Below are positions 1 through 7,287 of a stretch of DNA of 64,000 nt, piece after piece. The notes beneath the pieces were generated by a model. It was not told the DNA's origin. It made no database searches and was given only the letters and a program-made list of their open reading frames with translations. Source of the stretch: Streptomyces sp. TRM68367 (GTDB lineage: Bacteria > Actinomycetota > Actinomycetes > Streptomycetales > Streptomycetaceae); assembly GCF_014495685.1 (NCBI RefSeq), contig NZ_JACTVI010000033.1:1-64000 (forward strand), in the 5' to 3' direction. The translations under genes and the position numbers were made by a program. Positions within the stretch are counted from its first letter, which is position 1. Every line of letters starts with the position of its first letter.

Positions 1-71
1 GTGGCGTCCTTCGCCGCGAGCAGGAGCTTCAACTCCTCGTTCGACGGCTCACTACCAGGCTCCACGGCCAC
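1..71 (-). other. possible 5' end of a gene running off the left edge
   Basis: On the minus strand a GTG at 71 opens a frame that runs without a stop to the window edge, giving a hydrophilic start (MAVEPGSEPSNEELKLLLAA). The frame has a stop just upstream, so it cannot begin much earlier. There is no clear ribosome binding site. It reads like protein but is only 23 residues long and cannot be assigned. Bases 72-126 hold nothing that I recognise and do not belong to the IS3 element. Confidence 0.2.
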
Positions 72-126
72 AGCTTATCGATCTTGGGATGCTCTGGTCG
101 AACGGGCTGTCAGCCCTGCTGAACAG

Positions 127-485
127 CTACGTCGTGATCACCTTCTTGCCGCGGACGGCGCCGGTGATGCCGAGTTCGCGCATGAGGCGCTCGACGGTGC
201 AGCGGGCTACCGTATGTCCCTGCCGGTTCAGCTCGCGCCAGATCTTCCTCGCCCCGTAGACACGGTAGTTGGACGTGTAGACCTCCTGGATGCGCTCTTT
301 GAGTTCCTCATCGCGCATGGAACGGGCGGAGGGCGTTTCGAGGCGTTTCTTGTGGGCGTAGTACGTGGAAGGGGTGATCTTGCAGTCGTGCTCGGTGAGG
401 GTTCTGCAGATCGGCTCGACGCCGCCGAAGCGGTCCCGGTGCTCGTCGATGAACGCTACGAGCGTGTGTGTGGCCGGTCGAGCTC
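127..485 (-). pseudogene. IS3-family transposase OrfB, truncated before the catalytic domain
   Basis: The frame reads through THTLVAFIDEHRDRFGGVEP, the HTH_21 region (STYYAHKKR) and YGARKIWRELNRQG to RVKRLM-like helices, then stops at a TAG at 129-127 after GKKVITT. Intact OrfB of this family is about 290 residues and continues into the rve integrase domain with DDE residues. Only about 110 residues remain. The sequence beyond the stop shows no integrase similarity in any frame, so the rest was deleted rather than only interrupted by a stop. Confidence 0.8.
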
Positions 486-782
486 GGCCGCGAAGAAACT
501 TGCCGCGGCCTTCAGGATCTCGTTGGCCCGCCTGAGTTCGGCGTTCTCCTTCTTCAACGCCTTGAGCTGGGCGGACTCCTCCGTCGTCGTCCCCGGACTC
601 GTCCCCGCGTCGATCTCGTACTGCTTGACCCAGTTCCGCAGCGTCTCGCGGGAGCCGATGTCGAGCTTCTCTGACACCGCCTGCAAAGCGGCCGTCTCGT
701 TCGGGTAGTCGTCGCGCACTTCGGCGACCATGCGCACCGCACGACGGCGGAGCTCAAGCGGGTAACGGGAAGGTCGTGCCAT
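456..782 (-). CDS. IS3-family transposase OrfA
   Basis: A 108-residue protein with an N-terminal helix-turn-helix (about residues 5-50, YPLELRRRAVRMV through ETLRNWVKQYE). It is followed by a leucine-zipper-like coiled coil (ENAELRRANEILKAAASFF). This is the DNA-binding partner that recognises the element ends. The ATG at 782 is preceded by GAAAGGA at good spacing. Its 3' end overlaps the orfB frame, where IS3 elements normally make an OrfAB fusion by -1 frameshifting. OrfA looks intact, but its catalytic partner is broken, so at most it could bind ends or act as a repressor. Confidence 0.85.
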   Translation of the reverse strand: MARPSRYPLELRRRAVRMVAEVRDDYPNETAALQAVSEKLDIGSRETLRNWVKQYEIDAGTSPGTTTEESAQLKALKKENAELRRANEILKAAASFFAAELDRPHTRS

Positions 783-814
783 GACTCGATCCTTTCATGA
801 AATCGAGTCTCCAT

Positions 815-832
815 TCGAACCGGGGCGGTTCA
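815..832 (-). repeat. right terminal inverted repeat of the IS3 remnant
   Basis: Read on the minus strand from 832, the sequence is TGAACCGCCCCGGTTCGA, a typical IS3-family tip that begins with TGA. It sits 33 bases upstream of the orfA start. The partner repeat has been lost from the left side. Confidence 0.6.
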
Positions 833-1044
833 GTACGGCTGGGGTGGCGGCGCTTGGGAGATGTTCAAGGATGCGATAGATCCATTTGGCTTCCATTACC
901 TCACGGAACCGCAGCTGCAGCAGCCCCGACTAGGCCGTGATGGTGCTTCGCGATGGAACGGCAGGCACACCCGACTTGCTGAACCGGCTGGCCGCCTGCC
1001 CGACCCGCGTCGCCTGAGGGGCCGGCGCCATCGGCGCGCTCCGC

Positions 1045-1300
1045 GTGGCAGGGCAGAACAACATCGCCGAGGGCCTGCGCCATCACGGGCGGGACATGAC
1101 CCGGCCGCCGGCGACCTTCGGGCGGCAGCTTGTGACGGAGCTCGAAGCGGGACTGCCGTTCTGGCGGGCAGGCGGCCGAGGTATCCGACGCAGACACCTT
1201 CCTCAGGTATCTGCGCTCCGTGGACCAGCACAACGGGGACGAGTACGTCCGTCGGATACGTGTGCTGCCGGGGCTTCAGGCGGGGAACCCGCCGCCCTCG
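1045..1300 (+). pseudogene. decayed ORF of unknown family (in the 833-1275 gap)
   Basis: Between the IS end and the DUF397 gene there are about 440 bases without an intact gene. On the plus strand a stretch starting GTG at 1045 reads like protein (AEGLRHHGRDMTRPPATFG, then LVTELEAGLPFW). Near 1175 the plausible reading moves to another frame (AAEVSDADTFLRYLRSVDQH). This suggests an old gene with a frameshift. I do not recognise the family. The rest of the gap shows nothing further. Confidence 0.3.
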
Positions 1301-1485
1301 ACGGCCGAGACGAACGACGACCACGCTCCGGCCTCGAAGACGAGTGCGGGGCCGTCGGGGGCCTTGCTGTCACGGACGGGGACGACGGTGGGGAGGTTGT
1401 CGGCGACCTCGACGCACTGGCCGCCGTCCGGGTTGCTGTAGCTGCTCTTGCGCCACGTCACGTCGGTCAGGTCGATGGCTCGCAC
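1276..1485 (-). CDS. DUF397 small protein
   Basis: A 69-residue protein with the DUF397 signature: TWRKSSYSNPDGGQCVEVA near the N-terminus, VRDSKAPDGP in the middle and WSSFVSAV near the C-terminus. Streptomyces carry many such genes, usually paired with an HTH/DUF5753 regulator as here (the BldB/Abi-like pairs). The gene overlaps the 3' end of the upstream regulator by 19 bases, so the two are translationally coupled. By analogy with WhiJ-type pairs it may modulate the partner regulator, but that is inference. Confidence 0.9.
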   Translation of the reverse strand: MRAIDLTDVTWRKSSYSNPDGGQCVEVADNLPTVVPVRDSKAPDGPALVFEAGAWSSFVSAVEGGGFPA

Positions 1486-2309
1486 GGTACTTCCTCCAAC
1501 ATCCGCAGGATGAACTTCCGCGACTCGGCCGGGTTCAGAGCCTGGTCGCGCATCGCATCGTACGCACGTTGCAACTGCTCAACCGAGGCGTTTTCTTCAA
1601 TCAGTTCGCCGCGGTGAGCGTTCTCCATGTACGCCACCGTACCGCCGTCAAGCAGCCGCAGGAACATCACGTCGGTGCTCACCAGCCCATGCAGGCCAGA
1701 GTTCGGCGGGAGTACTTGAAGCGTGATGTTCGAGCGCTCCGACGCATCCAGCAGGTACTCCAGCTGTTCCCGCCACGCCTCCGCGTCGCGCAGTGGAGTG
1801 CGCAGCACCACCTCGGCGAGAAGGGCGCGGAACGGTGGCGCGTCCTCCCCGTCCAGCAGCTTCCGCCGTCCTGTACGTGCTTCGACCTGCTGGTCCAGCT
1901 TCTTGCCCTTGTAACCGCCCAGCGCGAGCACTTCGTACGCGTACGCATCTGTCTGGAGCACACCGGGCAGGATGCTCACCCCGAAGTGCCACAGACTCAC
2001 CGCCTCGCTCTCCAACACCATGTACCGCCGATACCGCTCCTTGAACTGCGTCGGATCCGCGACCGCCAGCTCCCACAACGCCAGCAACAACCCCGGCGTC
2101 CCGTAATGCTGGTCCAGCGCCTCGGCGACCTCGGGGCTGCCCAGCGTCGCCCCGCTCTCCAGCTTGCCGAACAGCGACGCGTCCCAGCCCACCACCTTGG
2201 CCAGGTCCCGCAGACTCTCGCCCCTGGACACCCGCAGGAGGCGAAGCTCCTCCGCGTACCGTCGCCGGGGCTCCTGGCTCCGTCCTGTGATCACCCTTCT
2301 CGGCGGCAT
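1467..2309 (-). CDS. helix-turn-helix regulator with DUF5753 domain
   Basis: A 280-residue XRE-family regulator. Residues about 15-70 form the HTH (LRLLRVSRGESLRDLAKVVG and the following LFGKLESG). The rest is the DUF5753 ligand/partner domain, with the familiar SILPGVLQTDAYA and ITLQVLPPNSGLHG segments. The ATG at 2309 is chosen because GGAGGA lies just upstream. A longer frame to 2417 exists but has no such site. It forms an operon with the overlapping DUF397 gene. Such pairs act as local developmental or antibiotic regulators in Streptomyces. Its target is unknown. Confidence 0.9.
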   Translation of the reverse strand: MPPRRVITGRSQEPRRRYAEELRLLRVSRGESLRDLAKVVGWDASLFGKLESGATLGSPEVAEALDQHYGTPGLLLALWELAVADPTQFKERYRRYMVLESEAVSLWHFGVSILPGVLQTDAYAYEVLALGGYKGKKLDQQVEARTGRRKLLDGEDAPPFRALLAEVVLRTPLRDAEAWREQLEYLLDASERSNITLQVLPPNSGLHGLVSTDVMFLRLLDGGTVAYMENAHRGELIEENASVEQLQRAYDAMRDQALNPAESRKFILRMLEEVPCEPST

Positions 2310-2502
2310 CGCGCTCCTCCGTGGTCCGTGGAAGACGGCCGTGGCAGGTGCGGAAGTACGCCGTGGCGCGGCGAAGGACAGCTCGGCCACGGCGTTCCGG
2401 CCCTGCTCCCGGGCCATGCTTGTAGTGCCCGGAACACGCAGAGTAATCCAGGCAGTTCACCCGGCACAGGGAAACAAGGAAGCGGCGAAAGGAACGGAAC
2501 CC

Positions 2503-2730
2503 ATGACGACGGAACGCCAGACCAGGGCCGAGACGATCAGAGGCGCCGAAGAGGTCAGGGACGCCCTCGCGACCGCCCTCGAACGTGCCGGGCTCAGACT
2601 CCCGTCGCTGCGGCTGGACCCGAGCACCTACGCGGACGCGAATCCCCGCCCCCTCATCGAGCTGGGACGCTGCTCTCCGCCCCTCGCACGGGAGTTGGCG
2701 GCCCTCATCGACAGGGGAGCGGCGCGGTGA
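2503..2730 (+). CDS. small hypothetical protein, first of a coupled row
   Basis: A 75-residue, mostly helical protein (MTTERQTRAETIRGAEEVRD, later LDPSTYADANPRPLIELG). Proteins of this kind occur beside DUF397/HTH pairs in streptomycetes, and their function is unknown. The ATG at 2503 follows AAAGGAAC. Its stop overlaps the GTG of the next gene in a GTGA, so the row is probably co-translated. It is divergent from the DUF5753 regulator, which may control it. Confidence 0.6.
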   Translation: MTTERQTRAETIRGAEEVRDALATALERAGLRLPSLRLDPSTYADANPRPLIELGRCSPPLARELAALIDRGAAR

Positions 2731-3002
2731 CGCGGCGCGTGTTCCGCTACGTTCCGTTCACCATCGAGCAGGACCGGACCGCGGAGCCCGAGTACGAGGC
2801 CCGTTGCGTGTCCGGCGACGAGACCGAGTGCGGTGCGAAGTCCGGCACGTGCGGTCATCCCGGGCCGGTCGAGGAGTGGCAGCGCAGGCACACACAGGAG
2901 ACGTGGCACCTGTGCTACCGGCGGAACTTCGGCGATTACGCGGTGATGCGGCCCCCGGAGGAACTGGCCGAGCTGCTGCGGGGGCACAGGGGCACGGCGT
3001 GA
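2727..3002 (+). CDS. DUF7848-type small cysteine-containing protein
   Basis: A 91-residue protein (start VTRRVFRYVPFTIEQDR). Its two short cysteine segments, ARCVSGDETECGAKSG and HLCYRRNFGDY, resemble the streptomycete DUF7848 family, which I think is the best match. The spacing of cysteines and histidines suggests metal binding. GTG overlaps the upstream stop, and its own stop overlaps the GTG of the next gene, so three small genes are tightly coupled. The role is unknown. Confidence 0.7.
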   Translation: MTRRVFRYVPFTIEQDRTAEPEYEARCVSGDETECGAKSGTCGHPGPVEEWQRRHTQETWHLCYRRNFGDYAVMRPPEELAELLRGHRGTA

Positions 3003-3142
3003 CCGTCGTCCACCACAGCCCTGCCGACCGGGAAGATCGGGACGACGTGACGGCCGGGACCGAGGCGTGCGAGCACCGGCAGACTGAGAAGTGCAACGGC
3101 AAGACCCACTGCCGGGACTGCAAGCGACAGCTCTATCTGTGA
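2999..3142 (+). CDS. 47-residue cysteine-rich peptide
   Basis: GTG at 2999 overlaps the previous stop. The product ends with CEHRQTEKCNGKTHCRDC, four cysteines and a histidine in a compact zinc-ribbon-like arrangement. The position in the coupled row and the clustered cysteines support a real gene. No function can be assigned. Confidence 0.5.
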   Translation: MTVVHHSPADREDRDDVTAGTEACEHRQTEKCNGKTHCRDCKRQLYL

Positions 3143-3147
3143 GGTCT

Positions 3148-3216
3148 GTGAGGACTGAGATCTGCGACGACCTCGCGGACCGGTCCGTGCGCCTCACCGA
3201 CTGGCTGGACAAGTAA
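3148..3216 (+). CDS. possible 22-residue peptide
   Basis: GTG at 3148 opens a short frame (VRTEICDDLADRSVRLTDWL, ending DK) right after the preceding small gene, followed by TAA. The composition is protein-like, and it may be the start of a longer gene that was lost. Weakly supported. Confidence 0.2.
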   Translation: MRTEICDDLADRSVRLTDWLDK

Positions 3217-3250
3217 CAAGGAGTCGAGCGGCTGAGCCGTTCCGGGCGGC

Positions 3251-4120
3251 TCAGCCGACGCCTGAAGGAAGTGCGATGACTCCCGTGAACGCTCCTTGAG
3301 TCTGCTCCGTCACCTCCTGGCTGTAGCGCATGCTCCCGCCGCCGTACGGGATGAGGAAGGTGCACCGGAAGCGGTGGGACTTGATGCGGTACGTGGTGGG
3401 GTCGAGGACCAGTTCCTCCTCGGCCCGCTCCACGGTGAGCCCGTTCTCCGGAGCGGCGACTCCCGCTGTGTGCAACTGCTCAAGGGTCGGGGTCAGTTCG
3501 CGCAGGGCCTTCTCGACGACGCCCCGGCTCCGCACCGCGGGGAGTTTCGCCGAGGAGACGGTCACCTCCAGGGCGACCTGGCCGGTCGACTTCCGTACCG
3601 AGATCCCGTCGGCCGGCTCCTCTTGGCCGTAGCTCCGGAACGCGTCGAGTGCGGCGAGCGGGTCCTCCACCACGGTTGCGATGTCCGGGTCCGTCAGAGA
3701 GCCGCTCTTCCACTGCGCCCCCGGTCCGCCCTTCCTGACGTATCCCGTCGCGTCGACGACGTATACCTCTTCCGGCTTGGCGACGCCCTTGGCGTGGGTG
3801 GTCCCGGTGGAGTGGAGGGCCATGGGATCCTGCGTTCGGTTCACCGTGGCCGTGTACGTGGCGGTGCTCTCCTGGCCCTGCGACGTCAGCCCCTCGCTGC
3901 CCTTCACGGTGAACGTCCAGCCCTTCTGTCCGGACATCGCCTCCCTCGCCCGGGTCAGGAACTCCTCGGGTGTCTGTGGCTCGTCGGCGGCCTTGGAGGG
4001 CGATGCCACCGGCTTTCCGGAAGCCGTCGGCCCGCTTCCGGCGCCGTTGCCCTCGGCGCATCCGGCCAGGGAGAGGGAGAGGACCGCCAGTGCGGCGGGA
4101 ACGCTGGAACGAGGTCTCAC
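3251..4120 (-). CDS. secreted lipoprotein
   Basis: A 289-residue protein with a lipoprotein signal: MRPRSS, a hydrophobic stretch and the lipobox LAGC with Cys21. A Ser/Ala/Pro-rich linker follows, then a beta-rich body (WTFTVKGSEGL, YTATVNRTQDP, YVVDATGYVRKGG). The pattern resembles LolA/LppX-like outer-leaflet lipoproteins of actinobacteria, many of which are of unknown function. It probably sits on the outer face of the membrane. It lies between small accessory genes and the decayed cobalamin adenosyltransferase. No operon partner is seen. Confidence 0.75.
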   Translation of the reverse strand: MRPRSSVPAALAVLSLSLAGCAEGNGAGSGPTASGKPVASPSKAADEPQTPEEFLTRAREAMSGQKGWTFTVKGSEGLTSQGQESTATYTATVNRTQDPMALHSTGTTHAKGVAKPEEVYVVDATGYVRKGGPGAQWKSGSLTDPDIATVVEDPLAALDAFRSYGQEEPADGISVRKSTGQVALEVTVSSAKLPAVRSRGVVEKALRELTPTLEQLHTAGVAAPENGLTVERAEEELVLDPTTYRIKSHRFRCTFLIPYGGGSMRYSQEVTEQTQGAFTGVIALPSGVG

Positions 4121-4220
4121 GCGCGTACTCCTTCAAGATCGGGAGCCCGGTTGTACCGGAGGCGGGACCTTCGACGCCAACGTGCGGACAAGTGAGACAA
4201 AGGCGGCCCTTGCTGCGTCG

Positions 4221-4496
4221 TCAGGACGAGGGCTCCATCACCGGCGTCGACAGGTCCGCACCCACGTCGAACAGGTCGTTCTGGACGCGGGTGAGGACCT
4301 TGACGATCTCCTCGTCCAGGCCGCCCAGGCCGCCGAGTGCGATCGCCGTGCCGATCGCCGCGTTGGCCGCGTTGGCCTCGTTGGCGTCGGCGTAGGCGGC
4401 GATCCGCAGGTCGGTCTTGGCGACCCGGCTCATGTCGCCGAGGGCGGTGGTGCCCCGGTCGCCGGTCCTGGTGCAGATGCGCGTCAGGTTGACCAT
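4221..4496 (-). pseudogene. PduO-type cob(I)alamin adenosyltransferase, N-terminal half only
   Basis: The frame begins MVNLTRICTRTGDRGTTALG and continues SRVAKTDLRIAAYADANEAN and VLTRVQNDLFDVGADLSTPV, which is clear PduO-family sequence including the ATP-binding N-terminus. It stops after 91 residues; intact enzymes have about 190 and carry the catalytic C-terminal helices. The sequence past the stop shows no continuation in any frame. Two micro-duplications relative to the usual sequence are visible: NAA is repeated (NEANAANAAIG) and GGL is repeated (LGGLGGLDEE). The enzyme would normally make adenosylcobalamin, the cofactor of IcmA encoded in this window. Confidence 0.8.
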
Positions 4497-4509
4497 GCAC
4501 CCAGCGCAG

Positions 4510-5038
4510 TCACGCCCCGGCGGTACGGAACACGCGTGTGCCCACCGTCACGGCCAGCACCGCGAAGCCGGCGGCGACCAGCACGCCGTACAGCATGTGC
4601 GCGGTGGCGTAGGAGCCGACGTACGCGTCGCGCACCGCGTCCACCAGATAGCGGAACGGCATGAGGTGGGACAGCACGTCCAGCCACTGCGGCCCCAGGG
4701 TCATCGGGTTCATCAGGCCGGACAGCAGCATGGACGGCATGGTCAGCGCGTTGACCGCCGGGCCGAAAGCCTGCGGGGTGCTCAGCCGCATGCCCAGCGC
4801 GTACGACAGCGAGGCCAGCGAGAGGGTCAGCAGGGCGACGAACGCGAAGCCGATCAGGACGCCGGGCAGGGGTGCCCTCAGGCCCATGACCAGGGCCGCC
4901 AGCACCAGCAGCACCGCCTGGAACAGGAGGACCGTGGCGTCCCGCAGGACCCGGCCCAGCAGCAGGGCCAGCCGGCTCACGGGGGTGACCCGCATCCGCT
5001 CGACCACCCCCTGACTCTTCTCCATGGTGATCGTGAAT
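4510..5038 (-). pseudogene. ABC-2 exporter permease, C-terminal fragment
   Basis: The sequence from GVVERMRVTPVSRLALLLG through MPSMLLSGLMNPMTLGPQW to the final GTRVFRTAGA is typical ABC2_membrane C-terminal half, with about four hydrophobic segments. The N-terminal third of a normal permease (about 250-280 residues) is missing. At about 5040 the sequence switches directly into the ATPase gene in another frame. The remaining open frame would give a 186-residue hybrid with a meaningless start, so this is a deletion product. Confidence 0.8.
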
Positions 5039-5039
5039 C

Positions 5040-5213
5040 GCGCGCGGCCGGATCGGTGGCCAGGTCGCACCCGGCGACGGTGGCCGCGCCGCCGGTGGGC
5101 GCGAGGAGCGTGGTCAGCATGCGCAGCGTGGTCGTCTTGCCGGCGCCGTTGGGGCCCAGGAAGCCGAGGATCTCCCCCTCGCGGACGGTCAGGTCGATGA
5201 CGGCGCGCCGCCC
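5040..5213 (-). pseudogene. ABC exporter ATPase, N-terminal fragment
   Basis: About 58 codons survive, AVIDLTVREGEILGFLGPNG through AGKTTTLRML to GGAATVAGCDLATDP, containing the Walker A box GPNGAGKTT. The signature motif, Walker B and C-terminus are gone. The 5' end is cut too: at about 5205-5217 the sequence becomes the tail of a TetR gene on the opposite strand. Originally this was an ATPase/permease pair divergent from its regulator. Confidence 0.8.
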
Positions 5214-5491
5214 CTGCGCTCCCGCCTGTGGAGCATCCAGCAGGAGGTCCAGGAGAACCTGGAGGCGACCCTGCGCGAGGAGACCGGCGCCGCCGCCGAC
5301 GACCCGCTGCCCACGCTGATCGCCGGTCAGATCAACTGGATCCACCAGACCGTCATGGGCACCATCGGGCGCGCGATGGTCGCCGGCCGTGACCGCAACG
5401 AGGTGTCGCGCGAGACGCTGGTGCTCCTGGATGAGATGAGGGCCTGTTGGGCGAGAAGGTGCTCAACTACGCCGTCCGGGGCGCGGAGTGA
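5214..5491 (+). pseudogene. TetR-family regulator, C-terminal fragment with a frameshift
   Basis: On the plus strand the frame RSRLWSIQQEVQENLEATLR, then PLPTLIAGQINWIHQTVMG and VSRETLVLLDEM reads like a TetR ligand-binding domain. Near 5443 the sensible reading moves one base (ALLGEKVLNYAVRGAE, stop at 5489). The DNA-binding N-terminus is absent. It was probably the divergent repressor of the broken exporter to its left. Confidence 0.7.
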
Positions 5492-5636
5492 GCCGTGCCG
5501 GTGTGATGTCCGTCATGTGAGACGTGACGCGCATTACTTAGCGGCCACACAGCCCCTCACGAGCGCTAAGGTCCGCCGAAGAGGCAAACGTCAACAGCGT
5601 GTAAGCGCTCGTGCTGTTTCAAAGGGGAGTCGCACA

Positions 5637-6485
5637 GTGGCACGCAAGCTCGCCGTCATCGGGGCCGGCCTCATGGGTTCCGGCATCGCCCAGGTCTCCG
5701 CCCAGGCGGGCTGGGACGTCGTCCTGCGCGACGTCACCGGCGAGGCGCTCAGGCGCGGCACGGACGGCATCAAGGCCTCGTACGACAAGTTCGTGAGCAA
5801 GGGCAGGCTGGAGGCGCACGACGCCGACGCCGCCCTCGCCCGCATCACGGCGACCACCGACCTGGACGCCGCCGCGGACGCCGACGTCGTCGTCGAGGCC
5901 GTCTTCGAGAAGCTCGACATCAAGCACGAGATCTTCCGGACGCTCGACAAGCTCGTCAAGGACGACGCGATCCTCGCCTCCAACACCTCCGCCATCCCGA
6001 TCACCAAGATCGCGGCCGTGACGGAGCGCCCGGAGCGGGTCGTGGGTACGCACTTCTTCTCGCCGGTGCCGATGATGCAGCTGTGCGAGCTCGTCCGGGG
6101 TTACAAGACGAGCGATCAGACGCTCGCCAGGGCCCGGGAGTTCGCGGAGTCGGTCGGCAAGACCTGCATCGTCGTCAACCGGGACGTCGCCGGTTTCGTG
6201 ACCACCCGTCTCATCTGCGCCCTCGTCGTCGAGGCCGCCAAGCTGTACGAGTCGGGCGTCGCCACCGCCGAGGACATCGACCTGGCCTGCAAGCTGGGCT
6301 TCGGCCACGCCATGGGCCCGCTCGCCACGGCCGACCTCACCGGCGTCGACATCCTGCTGCACGCCACCAGCAACATCTACACCGAGTCCCAGGACGAGAA
6401 GTTCGCCGCTCCCGAGCTGATGCGCCGGATGGTTGATGCCGGTGACACCGGCCGTAAGAGCGGGCAGGGCTTCTACAAGCACTGA
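5637..6485 (+). CDS. 3-hydroxybutyryl-CoA dehydrogenase
   Basis: A 282-residue NAD(P)-dependent dehydrogenase that interconverts acetoacetyl-CoA and 3-hydroxybutyryl-CoA. The N-terminus has the Rossmann fingerprint (IGAGLMGSGIAQVSA). The mid-protein segment SNTSAIPITKIA and GTHFFSPVPMMQL carries the catalytic-domain entry, and FVTTRLICALVVEA the C-terminal domain. It ends KSGQGFYKH, the family's usual tail, so the gene is complete. GTG at 5637 follows GGGGAG. A longer in-frame extension to 5355 is antisense to the decayed exporter and is not used. It may serve butyrate/ethylmalonyl-CoA or storage metabolism, with the acetyl-CoA acetyltransferase of the window as upstream enzyme. Confidence 0.95.
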   Translation: MARKLAVIGAGLMGSGIAQVSAQAGWDVVLRDVTGEALRRGTDGIKASYDKFVSKGRLEAHDADAALARITATTDLDAAADADVVVEAVFEKLDIKHEIFRTLDKLVKDDAILASNTSAIPITKIAAVTERPERVVGTHFFSPVPMMQLCELVRGYKTSDQTLARAREFAESVGKTCIVVNRDVAGFVTTRLICALVVEAAKLYESGVATAEDIDLACKLGFGHAMGPLATADLTGVDILLHATSNIYTESQDEKFAAPELMRRMVDAGDTGRKSGQGFYKH

Positions 6486-6509
6486 CGCCCGGGGCCCAGC
6501 AACCGCGCG

Positions 6510-6537
6510 CACCCCGAAGGCATCACACCTCGGGGTG
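6510..6537 (+). terminator. hairpin downstream of the dehydrogenase
   Basis: CACCCCGA pairs with TCGGGGTG across a 12-base loop, 25 bases after the stop codon. There is no U tract, as is common in Streptomyces. Confidence 0.6.
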
Positions 6538-6564
6538 AATTCGGTATCGGTTCGCTTACAGACG

Positions 6565-6599
6565 GCAACCTCCGACCGTGTCGGGCAGTCAGAGGTTGC
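6565..6599 (+). promoter_or_regulatory. inverted repeat upstream of the STAS gene
   Basis: GCAACCTC at 6565-6572 is exactly complementary to GAGGTTGC at 6592-6599. It lies 53-87 bases ahead of the STAS start codon. It could be an operator or a leader hairpin; I cannot tell which. Confidence 0.35.
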
Positions 6600-6651
6600 A
6601 ACACCGGGCATCACACCGCGGAGCACGAGACGCACGCACAGGGGAGCGCAT

Positions 6652-6975
6652 ATGCACATCAGGGGCGACCACGTCGAGCTGGTCGTCGGGGGCCGCCTCG
6701 ACGTCCGCAGCGCGGCGGACGCCCGTACGGTCCTGCACTCGGCCGTCGACGACGGAGTCGGTGACCTGGTGCTCGACCTGTCCGAGCTGGACTCCTGGGA
6801 CGCCACCGGTCTGGGGGTGATCATGGGAGCCCACCGGCGGGCCGGCCGCTGCGGCCGGCGCCTGGTGCTGCGCGCTGTACCGCCGCAGATGCAGCGCCTG
6901 CTGGTGGCCACCCGGCTCCACCGGATCCTCGCGATCGAGGGCGGCATCGGGGTGGAGAGCCTGCCTCGCGTGTGA
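6652..6975 (+). CDS. STAS-domain anti-sigma factor antagonist-like protein
   Basis: A 107-residue single STAS domain (GRLDVRSAADARTVL, then DLVLDLSELDSWDATGLGVI). In SpoIIAA/RsbV proteins the residue before GLG is the phosphorylated serine; here it is threonine (DATGLG), so phosphorylation by an anti-sigma kinase remains possible. GGGGAG precedes the ATG at 6652. There is no kinase gene nearby. It sits alone between the dehydrogenase and the NTPase. It probably works in a partner-switching pathway, but the partner is unknown. Confidence 0.85.
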   Translation: MHIRGDHVELVVGGRLDVRSAADARTVLHSAVDDGVGDLVLDLSELDSWDATGLGVIMGAHRRAGRCGRRLVLRAVPPQMQRLLVATRLHRILAIEGGIGVESLPRV

Positions 6976-7013
6976 CGCCCCCCAACGGGTGCGAACCCCG
7001 GCGACCCGGGACA

Positions 7014-7085
7014 GCGGACCGCAGTCAAGTGGAAGCCGTAGGTTCTCCGTTGAGGGTGGTGGGAGACGGGCGGGCGAAACGCGCG
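7014..7085 (+). repeat. conserved ~70-bp element, copy 1
   Basis: The core AGGTTCTCCGTTGAGGG followed by GGTGGGAGACGGGCGGGCGA matches the copy on the minus strand at 10581-10657 (core AGGTTGTGCGTTGAGGG and GGTGGGAGACGGGAGGGCGA). Outside the core both begin with GCGG(A/T)CC(G/A)CAGTC. The copy lies about 200 bases ahead of the NTPase start. The surrounding 6976-7287 gap also has a dyad, CGAGAC-6-GTCTCG, at 7102-7119, and nothing else that I recognise. Confidence 0.6.
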
Positions 7086-7287
7086 ACACGAACAATCCTC
7101 ACGAGACTGTGACGTCTCGGGCGGCGCGGTACCCCGGACGGTCGGACATACTGAGCGAAGGTTTAAGGTTCGGCTGCCCGCTGCCCAGCAACCCTCATGC
7201 GGGCCCGGACCAGAAGCGACAGCGCGATGTGCGGCAAGGCCGGGAGGGCCGGGACGTGGCACACGACGCTTTTGGGGGCTTGAACCT

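Larger units (their letters stand above)
127..832 (-). mobile_element. IS3-family insertion sequence remnant
   Basis: Two overlapping transposase frames in the IS3 arrangement lie on the minus strand, with orfB in the -1 frame relative to orfA. The right end is intact: a terminal repeat starting TGAACCGCCCCGG begins at 832, followed by a promoter/RBS region and orfA. The other end is lost. OrfB stops at 127, before the DDE catalytic domain, and no matching left repeat is seen in bases 1-126. The element therefore cannot transpose by itself. It marks the edge of the accessory region. Confidence 0.85.

Noticed and set aside
861..3002. 713-codon plus-strand ORF across the DUF5753 region
   Set aside because: Arg/Pro/Gln-rich shadow of real genes on both strands; only its last 91 codons correspond to a true small gene (2727-3002).
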